Assembly: GCF_042096055.1 (NCBI RefSeq)
Contig: NZ_JBELMH010000001.1
Coordinates: forward strand, 1-64,000
Direction: 5' to 3'
DNA length: 64,000 nucleotides
Source: Citreimonas sp042096055
Lineage (GTDB): Bacteria > Pseudomonadota > Alphaproteobacteria > Rhodobacterales > Rhodobacteraceae
Position 1 is the first letter of the stretch; every line of letters begins with the position of its first letter. Under the pieces are notes generated by a model. The model had not been told where the DNA came from and ran no database searches. It worked only from the letters and a program-made list of their open reading frames with translations. Position numbers and translations under genes: made by a program. This document shows, in pieces, positions 8,858 through 19,198 of the stretch.

Positions 8858-9615
8858 CGCACCGCCTCGATCGGGCCGGTGGCGCGGCCCTCGACGAACT
8901 GGTCGACGTAAGGATCGCCGCTGTGGTCGAGATCGCCCACCGGGCCGGTCCACTGGATGCGGCCGGCATGCAGCATGGCGACGCGGTCGGCGATCGCGCG
9001 GACGCTGCTCATGTCGTGGGTGATTGTCATGGCGGTGGCGCCCATTTCGGTCACGATCTCGCGGATCAGGTCGTTGATGACACCGGCCATGATCGGGTCG
9101 AGGCCGGTGGTCGGTTCGTCGAAGAAGATGATCTCGGGCTCGGCGGCGATGGCGCGGGCAAGGCCCACGCGCTTCTGCATGCCGCCCGACAGTTCGGCCG
9201 GCAGCTTGTCGGCCACGTCCGGAGAAAGCCCGACGCGGCGCAGCTTGTCGATGGCGATGGCGTGCGCCTCGTCGCGCGGGCGGGCCAGCGCGCCGCGCAG
9301 CAGGCGGAAGGCGACGTTCTGCCAGACGGGCAGGCTGTCGAACAGCGCGCCGCCCTGGAACAGCATGCCGAAGCGCGCGAGGAACGCGTCCCGCTCGGCC
9401 CGGCGCACTTTGATGCCGGCCACATCGCGGTCGTCCAGCAGGATCTTGCCCGCGTCGGGCGGCACGAGGCCCAGGATGCATTTCAGCAGCACCGACTTGC
9501 CCGAGCCCGAGCCGCCGATGATCACCATGGACGATCCGCCCGGCACGGCCAGGTCGACGCCACGCAGCACGCGGTTGGCGCCAAAGGCCTTGTGCACGTC
9601 CCGCAGCTCGATCAT
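8854..9615 (-). CDS. ABC transporter ATP-binding protein, MlaF-like
   Basis: ATPase of the Mla-type lipid transporter, predicted to energise phospholipid or other lipid movement between the inner and outer membranes. It has about 253 residues. Walker A is IGGSGSGKSVLLK, a Q-loop lies in FGMLFQGGALFDSL, the signature is LSGGMQKRVGLARA, Walker B is IIFFDEPTTGLDP, and the H-loop is ITHDMSS. The FGMLFQGGALFDS segment is characteristic of the MlaF subfamily. ATG 9615 was chosen over a TTG two codons upstream. It follows the MlaE-like permease gene and overlaps the next gene by ATGA. No MlaD, MlaC or MlaB gene is adjacent. Confidence 0.92.
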   Translation of the reverse strand: MIELRDVHKAFGANRVLRGVDLAVPGGSSMVIIGGSGSGKSVLLKCILGLVPPDAGKILLDDRDVAGIKVRRAERDAFLARFGMLFQGGALFDSLPVWQNVAFRLLRGALARPRDEAHAIAIDKLRRVGLSPDVADKLPAELSGGMQKRVGLARAIAAEPEIIFFDEPTTGLDPIMAGVINDLIREIVTEMGATAMTITHDMSSVRAIADRVAMLHAGRIQWTGPVGDLDHSGDPYVDQFVEGRATGPIEAVR

Positions 9616-9673
9616 GCGCAAAAGCCCCGGTTCGCGCGGAAAGCGCCCGCATCGGTCTTGGGGAAAGGCTGTC

Positions 9674-10480
9674 TCATACCGAGAAGAACACCCCCGTGAG
9701 CAGGAAGTTCGCCGCCAGGATCAGCACCGCCGCCGCCTCGACCGAGCCCTTGGTCGCGCGGCCCACGCCCTGCGCGCCGCGGCCAGAGTTCATGCCGAAA
9801 TAGCACCCCATCAGCGCCGCCAGCCCGCCGAAGGCGCAGCCCTTGGCCAGCGACGACACCACGTCGCGCCACTGCAGGAAATCGGCAGTGTTCTGCAGGT
9901 AGGTCGCCGGGTTGAACCCGAGGTTGCCGGTGGCCACCGCGTAGCCGCCGGCGATGCCGATCACGTCGCCCACGCCCACCAGCAGCGGCACCGCCACCAG
10001 CGCCGAGACCACGCGCGGCGCCACGAGATAGCGCATCGGGTCGGTCGACAGGGTCGTCAGGGCGTCGATCTGCTCGGTCACCTTCATGGTGGCGATCTCG
10101 GCCGCGATGCTGGAGGTGACGCGCGCGGCGATCATCAGGCCCACGAGGACGGGGCCAAGCTCGCGCACCATGCCGATGGCGACGATCTGCGGCACCACCG
10201 CCTCGGCGCTGAAGCGCGCGCCGCCGGCGTAGATCTGCAGCGCCAGCGCGCCGCCGGTGAAGAGCGCGGTCAGCCCCACCACCGGCAGCGACAGCCAGCC
10301 GATGTTGAGCAGGGCCAGCGCGTATTCGCGCGGGTAGAACGGCGGCTGCACCGCGCGCACCAGCGCCGTCAGCGCGAACAGCGTCACGCGGCCCACGGCG
10401 CCGAGGCCGTCCAGCACCGCGCGGCCGAGCGCGCCCAGCGGCGCCAGCGCGCGCGCCGTCATTGGGGGACGCGCGCTCAT
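9674..10480 (-). CDS. ABC transporter permease, MlaE family
   Basis: Integral membrane permease of 268 residues. It carries the MlaE-family core with the GMVRELGPVLVGLMIAAR segment, followed by an AEIATMKVTEQIDAL motif and several hydrophobic helices. It should form the membrane part of the Mla-type lipid transporter with the ATPase encoded directly downstream. The ATG (10478-10480) overlaps the alr stop as ATGA, so alr and this gene are coupled; a second in-frame ATG lies six codons downstream (10462). The N-terminal 25 residues are Ala/Arg-rich and cytosolic. Confidence 0.93.
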   Translation of the reverse strand: MSARPPMTARALAPLGALGRAVLDGLGAVGRVTLFALTALVRAVQPPFYPREYALALLNIGWLSLPVVGLTALFTGGALALQIYAGGARFSAEAVVPQIVAIGMVRELGPVLVGLMIAARVTSSIAAEIATMKVTEQIDALTTLSTDPMRYLVAPRVVSALVAVPLLVGVGDVIGIAGGYAVATGNLGFNPATYLQNTADFLQWRDVVSSLAKGCAFGGLAALMGCYFGMNSGRGAQGVGRATKGSVEAAAVLILAANFLLTGVFFSV

Positions 10481-11517
10481 CCGCCGATATACTGCCGGTC
10501 GTAGCGCCGGCCCAGCGCGGTCAGGATCTCGTAGCCGATGGTGCCGGCCCAGTCGGCCAGGGTGTCGACCGACTGGTGCAGGCCCAGCAGCTCGACGGTG
10601 TCGGGCTCTTCGGGCGCGTCCGTGACGTCGACGCCGATCAGGTCCATCGAGATGCGGCCCACGACGGGGCAGGGCGTCTCTCCTGCACGCACGCTGGCAT
10701 GCGGCGCCATGATGCGGTGGATGCCGTCGGCGTAGCCGCCCGAGATCGTGGCGATGCGCGAGGGGCGCGCGGCGGTCCAGGTGTTGCCGTAGCCCACCGT
10801 CTCGCCCGGGGCGACGTCGCGGATCTGGATCACGGGGATGTCCAGCGTGACCACCGGCCGCGCATCCACGAACGGCAGCCCGCCGTAAAGGCCGATGCCG
10901 GGGCGCGTCATCTCGAAGTGATAGTCCGGCCCCATGAGGATGCCGCCCGTCGCGGCGAGCGAGCGCGGCACGTCGATGCCGGCGGTCATCTCGGCGAAGG
11001 CAAGCAGCTGCTGCGCGTTCATCGGGTTGTCCGCCTCGTCGGCGCAGGCGAGGTGGCTCATGATCAGCTTGGGGCCCAGCGGCAGCGCGACCTCGCGCAG
11101 CGCGGCCCATTCGGCGGCCTCCATCCCCAGCCGGTTCATCCCGCTGTCGAGCTGTATGCCGAAGGCGTGGCCCGGCAGCGCCTCGGCGTGGCGCAGCATC
11201 TGGTCGAGCGAGTTCAGCATCGGCACCAGCTGCGCATCGCGGATCAGGTCGGCGTCGCCGGCCATGTGACCGCCGAAGACGTAGATCCCGGGGCCTTCGC
11301 CGAGGATGCGGCGCAGCTCGGCGCCTTCCTCGGCCAATGCCACGAAGAAATGCCGCGCGCCGTGCTTCGCCAGCGCGGGCGCCACGCGGTCGACGCCCAG
11401 GCCGTAGGCGTCGGCCTTGACCACGGCGGCGGTCTCGGCCGCGCCGCTTTGGGCCGCGAGCGCCTGCCAGTTGGCGCAGAGCGCGTCGAGATCGATGGAA
11501 AGCCGTGCCTGTGCCAT
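10477..11517 (-). CDS. alr: Alanine racemase
   Basis: PLP enzyme that makes D-alanine for peptidoglycan. It has 346 residues with the PLP lysine Lys34 in AVVKADAYGLG, and a C-terminal domain containing the catalytic-tyrosine region GETVGYGNTW. The length fits the family. It is the first gene of the minus-strand alr, permease, ATPase, membrane-protein, radA, cvpA, purF run; the first links are ATGA overlaps. It is divergent from cobS with 113 bp between the start codons. Confidence 0.96.
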   Translation of the reverse strand: MAQARLSIDLDALCANWQALAAQSGAAETAAVVKADAYGLGVDRVAPALAKHGARHFFVALAEEGAELRRILGEGPGIYVFGGHMAGDADLIRDAQLVPMLNSLDQMLRHAEALPGHAFGIQLDSGMNRLGMEAAEWAALREVALPLGPKLIMSHLACADEADNPMNAQQLLAFAEMTAGIDVPRSLAATGGILMGPDYHFEMTRPGIGLYGGLPFVDARPVVTLDIPVIQIRDVAPGETVGYGNTWTAARPSRIATISGGYADGIHRIMAPHASVRAGETPCPVVGRISMDLIGVDVTDAPEEPDTVELLGLHQSVDTLADWAGTIGYEILTALGRRYDRQYIGG

Positions 11518-11630
11518 GCCGCCTCTTTGCCATGCTGCACATTCGGGTCAAGGTGAAATCGGCCCCGCGCTTGCGAGGGGGCCTGCGCGCGGCTAGACCG
11601 CATCCGATCGCGGCACCGGAGGGATGGCAG

Positions 11631-12431
11631 GTGAATTCGACCGAGGCGGGCGAAGCTTGGGCCGGGCGGACCCGCGCGCAATGGCACCTGTTCCTGCTGG
11701 CGCTGCAATTCCTGACGCGCCTGCCCGTGCCGCGCGACCTGCCCTGGTCGTCCGAGGCGCAGGCCCGCGCCGGGCGCTATTACCCGGCGGTGGGCCTCGT
11801 CGTGGGCGGCATCGGCGCGGGCGTGCTGGCGCTGGGCGCGCAGGTCTGGCCCATGCCGCTGGCGGTCCTGCTGTCGCTGGCCGCGACCCTGGTCGCCACC
11901 GGTGCGCTGCACGAGGACGGCCTCGCCGACGCGGCCGACGGGCTGGTGGGCGGCGCCACGCGCACCCGCGCGCTCGAGATCATGCGGGATTCGCGGATCG
12001 GCACCTACGGCGCGGTCGCGCTGGGCATGGCGCTGGCGATCAAGGTCGCGGCGCTGGCGGCGCTGCCGCTGGAAGCGGCGTGCCTGGGGCTGATCGTCGC
12101 GCACGCGCTGGGGCGCGGCGCCGCCGTCGCGGTCATCGCCACCACCGGCTATGCGCGCGCCGGCGACGCGGCCGCGTCGAAGTTCCCGGCGCCGGTTGTG
12201 TCTCGCCGCGACGGGATGGTCGCGCTGGTGACGCTGCTGGCCGTGCTGCTGGCGGCGGGCGCCGCGCTCGGCATGGCGGCGCTGGTCGGACTGGGCGTCG
12301 CGGCGCTGCTCGGCCTAACCTTCCACCGCATCTATGTCGCGAAGCTCGGCGGCTATACCGGCGACTGCCTCGGCGGGATCCAGCAATTGGTCGAGATCGG
12401 CTTCTACCTGGGCCTCGCAGCATGGCTCTGA
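11631..12431 (+). CDS. cobS: Adenosylcobinamide-GDP ribazoletransferase (cobalamin synthase)
   Basis: Membrane enzyme joining adenosylcobinamide-GDP and alpha-ribazole(-phosphate), the last assembly step of cobalamin. It has 266 residues with several hydrophobic helices. It carries the conserved LHEDGLADAADGL motif (metal and substrate binding) and the family signature GGYTGDCLGGIQQ near the C-terminus. The start is GTG at 11631, preceded by GGAGGG at 11618-11623; the reading frame stays open further upstream but has no family sequence. It overlaps the phosphatase gene by 10 bp. No cobalamin riboswitch or B12 box is visible in the 113 bp upstream. Confidence 0.94.
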   Translation: MNSTEAGEAWAGRTRAQWHLFLLALQFLTRLPVPRDLPWSSEAQARAGRYYPAVGLVVGGIGAGVLALGAQVWPMPLAVLLSLAATLVATGALHEDGLADAADGLVGGATRTRALEIMRDSRIGTYGAVALGMALAIKVAALAALPLEAACLGLIVAHALGRGAAVAVIATTGYARAGDAAASKFPAPVVSRRDGMVALVTLLAVLLAAGAALGMAALVGLGVAALLGLTFHRIYVAKLGGYTGDCLGGIQQLVEIGFYLGLAAWL

Positions 12432-12934
12432 CGCTGCTGCGCCACACGACGCCCGACGTCGCGAAGGGCATATGCTACGGCATGACCGAACTGGCGCTGG
12501 CGGCGAGCTTCGCGCAGGAAGCGGCCTCGATCGTGCGCAATCTGCCCCGGCCCGTGCGCATCGTGACCTCACCCCTGTCGCGCTGCCGTCTGCTGGCCGA
12601 GCATCTCGCGGCGCTTTTCGATCTGACAGCGCAGCTCGATCCACGCTGGCGCGAGATGGATTTCGGCGGCTGGGAGGGTCAGACCTGGGACGCGATCCCC
12701 CGCACGGCGCTCGACGCCTGGGCGGACGACTTCCACCATTACGACGGACACGGCGGCGAAAGCGTGGCGCAGCTCGAATCCCGCGTGCGCGGGGCACTGA
12801 CCGACGCGACCGAAGGCACGCTGGTCGTGACGCATGCCGGCTGCATCAAGGCCGCCTGCGCGATCCGGAACGCGCGCGACGGCTGGGACACCAAACCGGC
12901 CTTCGGCGAAGCGGTCCGGCTGCCGCCGGGCTGA
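12422..12934 (+). CDS. CobC-type histidine phosphatase (alpha-ribazole phosphatase-like)
   Basis: Histidine phosphatase superfamily protein of 170 residues. The catalytic motif is LLRHTTP (RHT in place of the usual RHG), the second arginine segment is VTSPLSRCRLLAEHLA, the acidic general acid lies in REMDFGGWEG, and the second histidine is in LVVTHAGCIKA. Its overlap with cobS points to dephosphorylation of alpha-ribazole-5'-phosphate or adenosylcobalamin-5'-phosphate. The two genes form a short cobalamin operon. Confidence 0.88.
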   Translation: MALTLLRHTTPDVAKGICYGMTELALAASFAQEAASIVRNLPRPVRIVTSPLSRCRLLAEHLAALFDLTAQLDPRWREMDFGGWEGQTWDAIPRTALDAWADDFHHYDGHGGESVAQLESRVRGALTDATEGTLVVTHAGCIKAACAIRNARDGWDTKPAFGEAVRLPPG

Positions 12935-12950
12935 CCGCCGCGTCTTCTTC

Positions 12951-13000
12951 TCTCTGAAAATATCCCGGGGGAGTCCCGCAGGGACGGGGGCAGAGCCCCC
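12951..13000. repeat. GC-rich intergenic hairpin element between convergent genes
   Basis: After TCTCTGAAAATATCCCGGGGG, the 3' part forms a GGGGG-CAGAG-CCCCC hairpin (12986-13000). A/T-rich sequence leading into a GGGGGCAGAGCCCCC stem is a form I know as a recurring intergenic element in Rhodobacterales, often between convergent genes. Here it lies between the stops of the CobC-type phosphatase and dnaB. It may act as a bidirectional transcription barrier. There is no T-run, so it is not a classical intrinsic terminator. I found only one copy in this window. Confidence 0.5.
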
Positions 13001-13024
13001 ACGCCCTCGACGCCGGACCGCCGC

Positions 13025-14515
<1,491 letters not shown>

Positions 14516-14776
14516 GTCATGGCCCCCGGATCAGGCGTCAGGGTCTAGGACGGGCCGCCGGGCAGCGGCAAGGTCTGATAAGTCTGTGGATAGCTTTGTG
14601 GATGACCGGCCCGCCATGCATCTTGCGGCGCGCGCGCCGGCTGCGTCAATATCTGGTGTGCCGCAGCCGCCCGCGCGCCGAGTCGCGTGGCGTCACGGGC
14701 ACAGCGCAACGGATGCGCTGCCCCGCCGCGGAGGCACGGGACGCGCATCGGCCACAACCCGCCGATCGGCCGGGGC

Positions 14777-15817
14777 CTAGTGCCCGGATACGCGCCAGTG
14801 CAGGGGCATCATCGGGTTGAAGACGGTCACCGGCCCGTCGCCGGTGTCGATCCGCGCCGGGTAGGCGACGGGCTCTCCACGCTCCAGCGTCACGGTCGAT
14901 TCGTTCGGCGGCAGGCGGTAGAACCCTGGTCCGTTGAGCGAGGCGAACGCCTCGAGCCGGTCGAGCGCGCCTTCCTGCTCGAACACCTCGGCAAGGATCG
15001 AAACGGTGTTGGGCGCGGTGAAGATGCCCGCGCAGCCGCATCCGGTCTCCTTCGCGGCGTCCACGTGCGGCGCGCTGTCGGTGCCCAGGAAGAACCGCGC
15101 CTCGCCCGATGTCGCCGCCTCGCGCAGCGCCACCCGGTGGCTTTCGCGCTTGGCGACCGGCAGGCAGTAGTAATGCGGGCGGATACCGCCCGCGAGGATG
15201 GCGTTGCGGTTGATGACCAGGTGGTGCGTGGTGATCGTGGCACCCAGGCTGTCGTCCTGGTCGCGGGCATAGGCCACGGCGTCCGACGTGGTGATGTGCT
15301 CCATCACCACGCGCAGGCCAGGCGTGGCGCGGCGCACCGGGTCGAGCACGCGGTCTATGAACGCGGCCTCGCGGTCGAAGATGTCGATATCCGCATCCGT
15401 GACTTCGCCGTGCACGCAGAGCGGAATGCCGGCCTCGGCCATCGCCTCGAGCGTGCCGCGCACGCGGTCGAAGTCGCGCACGCCGGAGGCCGAGTTCGTC
15501 GTGGCGCCGGCCGGGTAGAGCTTCACCGCCGTGACGATGCCGTCGCGATGGGCCTGCACCACGTCGGCCGGGTCGGTCTCTTCTGTCAGGTAGAGCGTCA
15601 TCAGCGGGGTGAAGTCGGCGCCTTCGGGCAGGGCCGCGCGGATGCGGTCGCGGTAGGCGGATGCCTGTGCACCGGTCACCACCGGGGGCACGAGGTTGGG
15701 CATGACGATGGCGCGGCCGAAATGGCGGGCGCTTTCGGGGGCCACGGCACGCAGCATGGCGCCGTCGCGCAGATGCAGGTGCCAGTCGTCGGGGCGGCGG
15801 ATCGTGAGGCGTGTCAT
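14777..15817 (-). CDS. pyrC: Dihydroorotase (class II)
   Basis: Pyrimidine synthesis enzyme cyclising carbamoyl-aspartate to dihydroorotate, 346 residues. The metal motif DDWHLHLRDG is at residues 10-19, and the carboxylatable lysine lies in AVKLYPAGATTNS. Two further histidine ligands are in PLCVHGEV and ITTHHLVIN, and the catalytic aspartate is in FLGTDSAPH. Short E. coli-type form rather than the long class I form. Minus strand, 261 bp upstream of dnaB with the dnaB promoter presumably in between. Confidence 0.96.
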   Translation of the reverse strand: MTRLTIRRPDDWHLHLRDGAMLRAVAPESARHFGRAIVMPNLVPPVVTGAQASAYRDRIRAALPEGADFTPLMTLYLTEETDPADVVQAHRDGIVTAVKLYPAGATTNSASGVRDFDRVRGTLEAMAEAGIPLCVHGEVTDADIDIFDREAAFIDRVLDPVRRATPGLRVVMEHITTSDAVAYARDQDDSLGATITTHHLVINRNAILAGGIRPHYYCLPVAKRESHRVALREAATSGEARFFLGTDSAPHVDAAKETGCGCAGIFTAPNTVSILAEVFEQEGALDRLEAFASLNGPGFYRLPPNESTVTLERGEPVAYPARIDTGDGPVTVFNPMMPLHWRVSGH

Positions 15818-15857
15818 GCGCGCGGCGGTAGCACGCGCGCGGCGTTCGCGCCAGACG

Positions 15858-16820
15858 TCACGCGGCGCCGGCGCCCCGGGCGCGGAGGGTCTCGGCCTCG
15901 CCGTCGCCGTCGATCTGCGCCAGCCGGCGCTGGAAGCGCGGCGCGTGCATCCGCGCGGTTACCTGGCCGCACAGCATCTGCGTGAGACCGGTCCGCCCGT
16001 CGGCGTCGAGCCGCGCGAGCAGGCGGCGCAGGTAGGGCAGGTGGTCGCGCCGCGCGCGCCACAGCCGGGCCATCGTCGCCGTGTCCAGCCGGTCGTCGGC
16101 CACCGCCTCGAGCAGCGGGCCCATCAGGTCGAGTGCTGCCAGTTCCGCCTGCAATGCTCCGCCCATGAAGGGCAGGCGGTGGCGCGTCACGCCGGGGCGG
16201 GCGAACAGCGCCGCGTGCATCGCGTCCAGCCGTTCGCGCGGGTCGAACAGCACGTGCGTCGCCATCGCGCCGTCGATCATGTCGGGCGCGAACCCGTAGC
16301 GGCCGGCGAAGTCGCGGCGGCGCTGCTCGACGAAGCGGTCGTCCCAGTCGGTTATGCGTGGGTCCAGCGTCGCCTGCGGTTGCAGCAGCAGCACCCGCGC
16401 GCCGGGGGCGGCGACCGAGAACGCGCCGGCGGCATAGCCGCAGGGGCCCGCGCCGTAGAAGATCACCCGCTCGAAATCGTCGAAGAAGCCGTCGTCGGTC
16501 AGCTGGTCGAAGAAGGCGTAGACGCGCGGGTCGCGGAACCACGTGTCGGCGGTGGCCAGCACCACCAGCGACGACCAGCCGGCGCGCGGCAGCATGTCGA
16601 AGCCCTGCGGCGTGTGCGTGGGCGACAGCGCACGGATGCCGGGCACGGTCTCGAAGCTGACCAGCAGCGTGTCGCCCTGCTCGACGAAGAGGCCCGCATG
16701 CCCGCGGCCCAGCGGCTCGTGAAAGCCGTAGCGCTCGGAAAGGTCGCGCATCGCGCCCCACCACTCGGCCTGCGCCAGTTGCGACAGGTCGGGGGGGAAG
16801 CCGTCAAGGGTGCCGTGCAT
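15858..16820 (-). CDS. Hydrolase-fold-like protein with a serine-less nucleophile elbow
   Basis: Uncharacterised 320-residue soluble protein. The middle reads VIFYGAGPCGYAAGAFS (119-135), followed by VLLLQPQATLD. The shape matches the strand-elbow-helix of alpha/beta hydrolases (typically YGSSMGGYAA), but the nucleophile position is Gly125 instead of Ser. It is therefore probably not a standard serine hydrolase. No signal peptide. The ATG at 16820 has GAGGAA about 10 nt upstream; an in-frame earlier ATG at 16925 would add an Arg-rich leader. It lies 113 bp downstream of the glycosyltransferase/sulfotransferase genes on the same strand, so I infer a role in the same surface-glycan pathway. Confidence 0.7.
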   Translation of the reverse strand: MHGTLDGFPPDLSQLAQAEWWGAMRDLSERYGFHEPLGRGHAGLFVEQGDTLLVSFETVPGIRALSPTHTPQGFDMLPRAGWSSLVVLATADTWFRDPRVYAFFDQLTDDGFFDDFERVIFYGAGPCGYAAGAFSVAAPGARVLLLQPQATLDPRITDWDDRFVEQRRRDFAGRYGFAPDMIDGAMATHVLFDPRERLDAMHAALFARPGVTRHRLPFMGGALQAELAALDLMGPLLEAVADDRLDTATMARLWRARRDHLPYLRRLLARLDADGRTGLTQMLCGQVTARMHAPRFQRRLAQIDGDGEAETLRARGAGAA

Positions 16821-16933
16821 GGCCGCGTTCCTCGTCTTGGCCGGCGCGCGACGGCCGGTGGTTCGTTCCGCATAGCCCGGCAATCGGGCCAAATTGTGTA
16901 AAAGCCGTGGATTTTCGCGGCGCATCCATCATG

Positions 16934-19198
16934 TCAGCTTTCGGTGTCGAGCGCGAGCGACCAGGCCACGCGCTCGTCCGGCGTCAGCCTCAGCGCCAGC
17001 GCCCGGTCGCGCAGCGCCGCCAGCTCGGGGCGCGCGCGCAGGGCGGCGGCCTTCTCGCGGTGCCAGGCCAGCCCGGCGCGGTGCAGCGCCGCCAGGTCAT
17101 CGTCGGCCATCAGGGCCGCGTGTTCCGCCACAAGTCTCGGCCGGTGCCGCAGGATCGAGACGTCGCGCACGTCCGACCAGTCCATCCGCAGCCAGTAGTT
17201 AAGGCCGATCTGCCGGTCCACGTGCAGCGCCCGCCCGCGCGCCCGCTTGACCAGGAACGCGTCGGCCGAACGCAGCGCGTAGTGGTTGAGCTGCACGAGG
17301 TCATAGCCCACCTCGCCGCGCCCGTTCCGCCAGCCGCGCTTGCGGTAGCTGTCGGGCAGCGGTGCGCCAGATCCGTTGACCCAGGCCACGTCGCGCGCGC
17401 GGTCGGGACGCAGCTTGGTCGGGCGGTGGCAGGACAGCTTGTCGTAGGCGCCTATGGTGCGCCCCAGCGTCTTGAAGCCCCAGGCCGTGTGCGGCTTCGG
17501 CAGGTGGCGCGGCGCGGCGCGGGTGAAGCGGTCGGTGACGAAGCCGTCCCCGATCGCCTGCTGCCCGTCATGGCCGAACAACCGCCAGGTCATCGCGACA
17601 TGTGTGGCGTCGCCCACGGCCGCGATCAGCGCGTCAAGCGTGCCGTCGCCCGCCTGGACGTTCACGAACTCGTCGACGTCGATATGCGCGACCCAGGCGG
17701 CGTCGCGAACCAGCTGCTCGTCCAGCGCGCGGTCGAGCGCGTGCTGCTGGGGCGAGTTGCCTTGCCATTCGGAGTTGTCGCGATGCTGAACGATCCCCAG
17801 CGCGTCCAGCCGATCGAGCATCGCGTCGGTGCCGTCCTCGCAATCGTTGGTGTAGATCAGGAACCCGTCGAAGCCGATGGCGCGGTGGAAGGCCAGCCAT
17901 TCCAGCAGGTAAGGCGCCTCGTTCTTCATGCAGGCGACGATGGACCGCCCGCGCCCCTGCGGCTGCACGGGCGGAAAGACCGGCGTCGCGCCGGGGCGCG
18001 GCGGCAGGTCGTCGTGCGGCGCGAAGGCTGTGCCGCGCAGCGCGGCGAGCTTGTGGCGCGCCGGGATCGGCATGGCCGCGCGCGCCGCTGGCGACAGGCC
18101 CAGCGGGAATGTCTTGCGTGCCGCCGCCTCGATCCGGGGGCGGAACGCCAGCAGGTACTGCGTCGCGCGAAAGCCGCACTCCGGGTCCGCCTCGGACCAC
18201 CCGGACGAGTGCGGGTCGGGCACCAGATGCGCGGGGTCGATGCCGTCATGCGCTTGGGCCAGCGCCGCGATCTCCCATGCCAGCCGGTCGCCGATGGCGT
18301 GCAGCGCGCCGGGGTCCAACGCAGGGCCCGGTACGGCCATCGCGGCCAGCATGCGCCGGCGCAGGTCGAGCGGCACGGCGTAGCCTTCCTTCGCGCAGAG
18401 CCGCGCCAGCGCCGCGTTGAACTGCCGCGCCCGCGACAGCCACGCGGCCGAGGGCAGCGCGTGCGGCGACGTCGCGGGGATGGGCTCGGGGACTTCGGGA
18501 AGCGCGAAGGTGGCGCGCAGTTCCTCGGCCAGCCGGTCGCCCCAGATGCGGCTGTGCGATGCGCTGCGCAGGCGGATATTGCCGAAGACCGCGCTCCAGG
18601 CGCGGGCGAGGCCGGGCAGATCCAGCCAGACCGGCGCGCCCTCGATCGCGGGCACGATGCCGGTGCGCGAATCGCCCGCGGGTCGGGCGGCGATCAACGC
18701 GGCCCGCAGGTCGGGCGCGGGCAGCAGCGCCAGTTCCTGCCGCGGATCGGTCTGGCGGCCGGCCAGCACCTGCGCCGCGTAGCGTGCCGCGAACAGCCGC
18801 GCAGGGTCGTCCACGTGCGCCACGACCTCGACGCCATCGGCCAGCGGGGCGAGCACCGCGTGCAGCGCGGCGATGTCGGCGCTATCGGTCAGGTCGGCCA
18901 GCCGGGCGGCGCAGATCGCGACGATCGCGGGCCGCGCGGCCGCGATCTCGTCGTGCAGCGCCTGCGCGATCTGCCGCCGCAGGCCGGCGCGTGCGGTACC
19001 GTCCAGCTCCATCGACATGGTTTCCGGATCGCCGGTATCGCCCGCCGCGAGCGCGAGCGCATTGGGCCCCATCGCCGCCAGGCTGCGCGGCACAAGGACG
19101 CCCTGCGCGGCCAGGGCATCGCGACACCCCTCAAGCGCCTGCGCCAGCCGCGCGCCCACCGCCGCGTCGGGGCCGATATGGATCACGATCCGCGTCAC
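16934..19198 (-). CDS. Fusion protein: degenerate sulfotransferase-like domain plus GT2-type glycosyltransferase
   Basis: Protein of 754 residues. The C-terminal third (about 417-700) is a glycosyltransferase of the GT2_4 type: VACMKNEAPYLLEWLAFHR (421-439), YTNDCEDGTDAMLDRL, and the metal-binding DVDEF at 507-511. The first about 230 residues begin VTRIVIHIGPDAAVGARLAQAL, placed like the P-loop of PAPS-dependent sulfotransferases, but Lys and the GTT motif are missing, so PAPS binding is doubtful. The start is GTG 19198, overlapping the sulfotransferase stop as GTGA. The domain order mirrors the two upstream genes (sulfotransferase and GT2_4). Probable role: decoration of a surface polysaccharide; acceptor unknown. 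Confidence 0.8.
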   Translation of the reverse strand: MTRIVIHIGPDAAVGARLAQALEGCRDALAAQGVLVPRSLAAMGPNALALAAGDTGDPETMSMELDGTARAGLRRQIAQALHDEIAAARPAIVAICAARLADLTDSADIAALHAVLAPLADGVEVVAHVDDPARLFAARYAAQVLAGRQTDPRQELALLPAPDLRAALIAARPAGDSRTGIVPAIEGAPVWLDLPGLARAWSAVFGNIRLRSASHSRIWGDRLAEELRATFALPEVPEPIPATSPHALPSAAWLSRARQFNAALARLCAKEGYAVPLDLRRRMLAAMAVPGPALDPGALHAIGDRLAWEIAALAQAHDGIDPAHLVPDPHSSGWSEADPECGFRATQYLLAFRPRIEAAARKTFPLGLSPAARAAMPIPARHKLAALRGTAFAPHDDLPPRPGATPVFPPVQPQGRGRSIVACMKNEAPYLLEWLAFHRAIGFDGFLIYTNDCEDGTDAMLDRLDALGIVQHRDNSEWQGNSPQQHALDRALDEQLVRDAAWVAHIDVDEFVNVQAGDGTLDALIAAVGDATHVAMTWRLFGHDGQQAIGDGFVTDRFTRAAPRHLPKPHTAWGFKTLGRTIGAYDKLSCHRPTKLRPDRARDVAWVNGSGAPLPDSYRKRGWRNGRGEVGYDLVQLNHYALRSADAFLVKRARGRALHVDRQIGLNYWLRMDWSDVRDVSILRHRPRLVAEHAALMADDDLAALHRAGLAWHREKAAALRARPELAALRDRALALRLTPDERVAWSLALDTES

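Noticed and set aside
5375..8911. Open frame of about 1180 codons on the plus strand across purF, cvpA and radA
   Set aside because: Arg/His/Ala-rich composition without any motif; mirror image of well-supported minus-strand genes.
11518..11630. Cobalamin riboswitch before cobS
   Set aside because: The gap is only 113 bp and shows no B12-box-like sequence; only a Shine-Dalgarno is seen.
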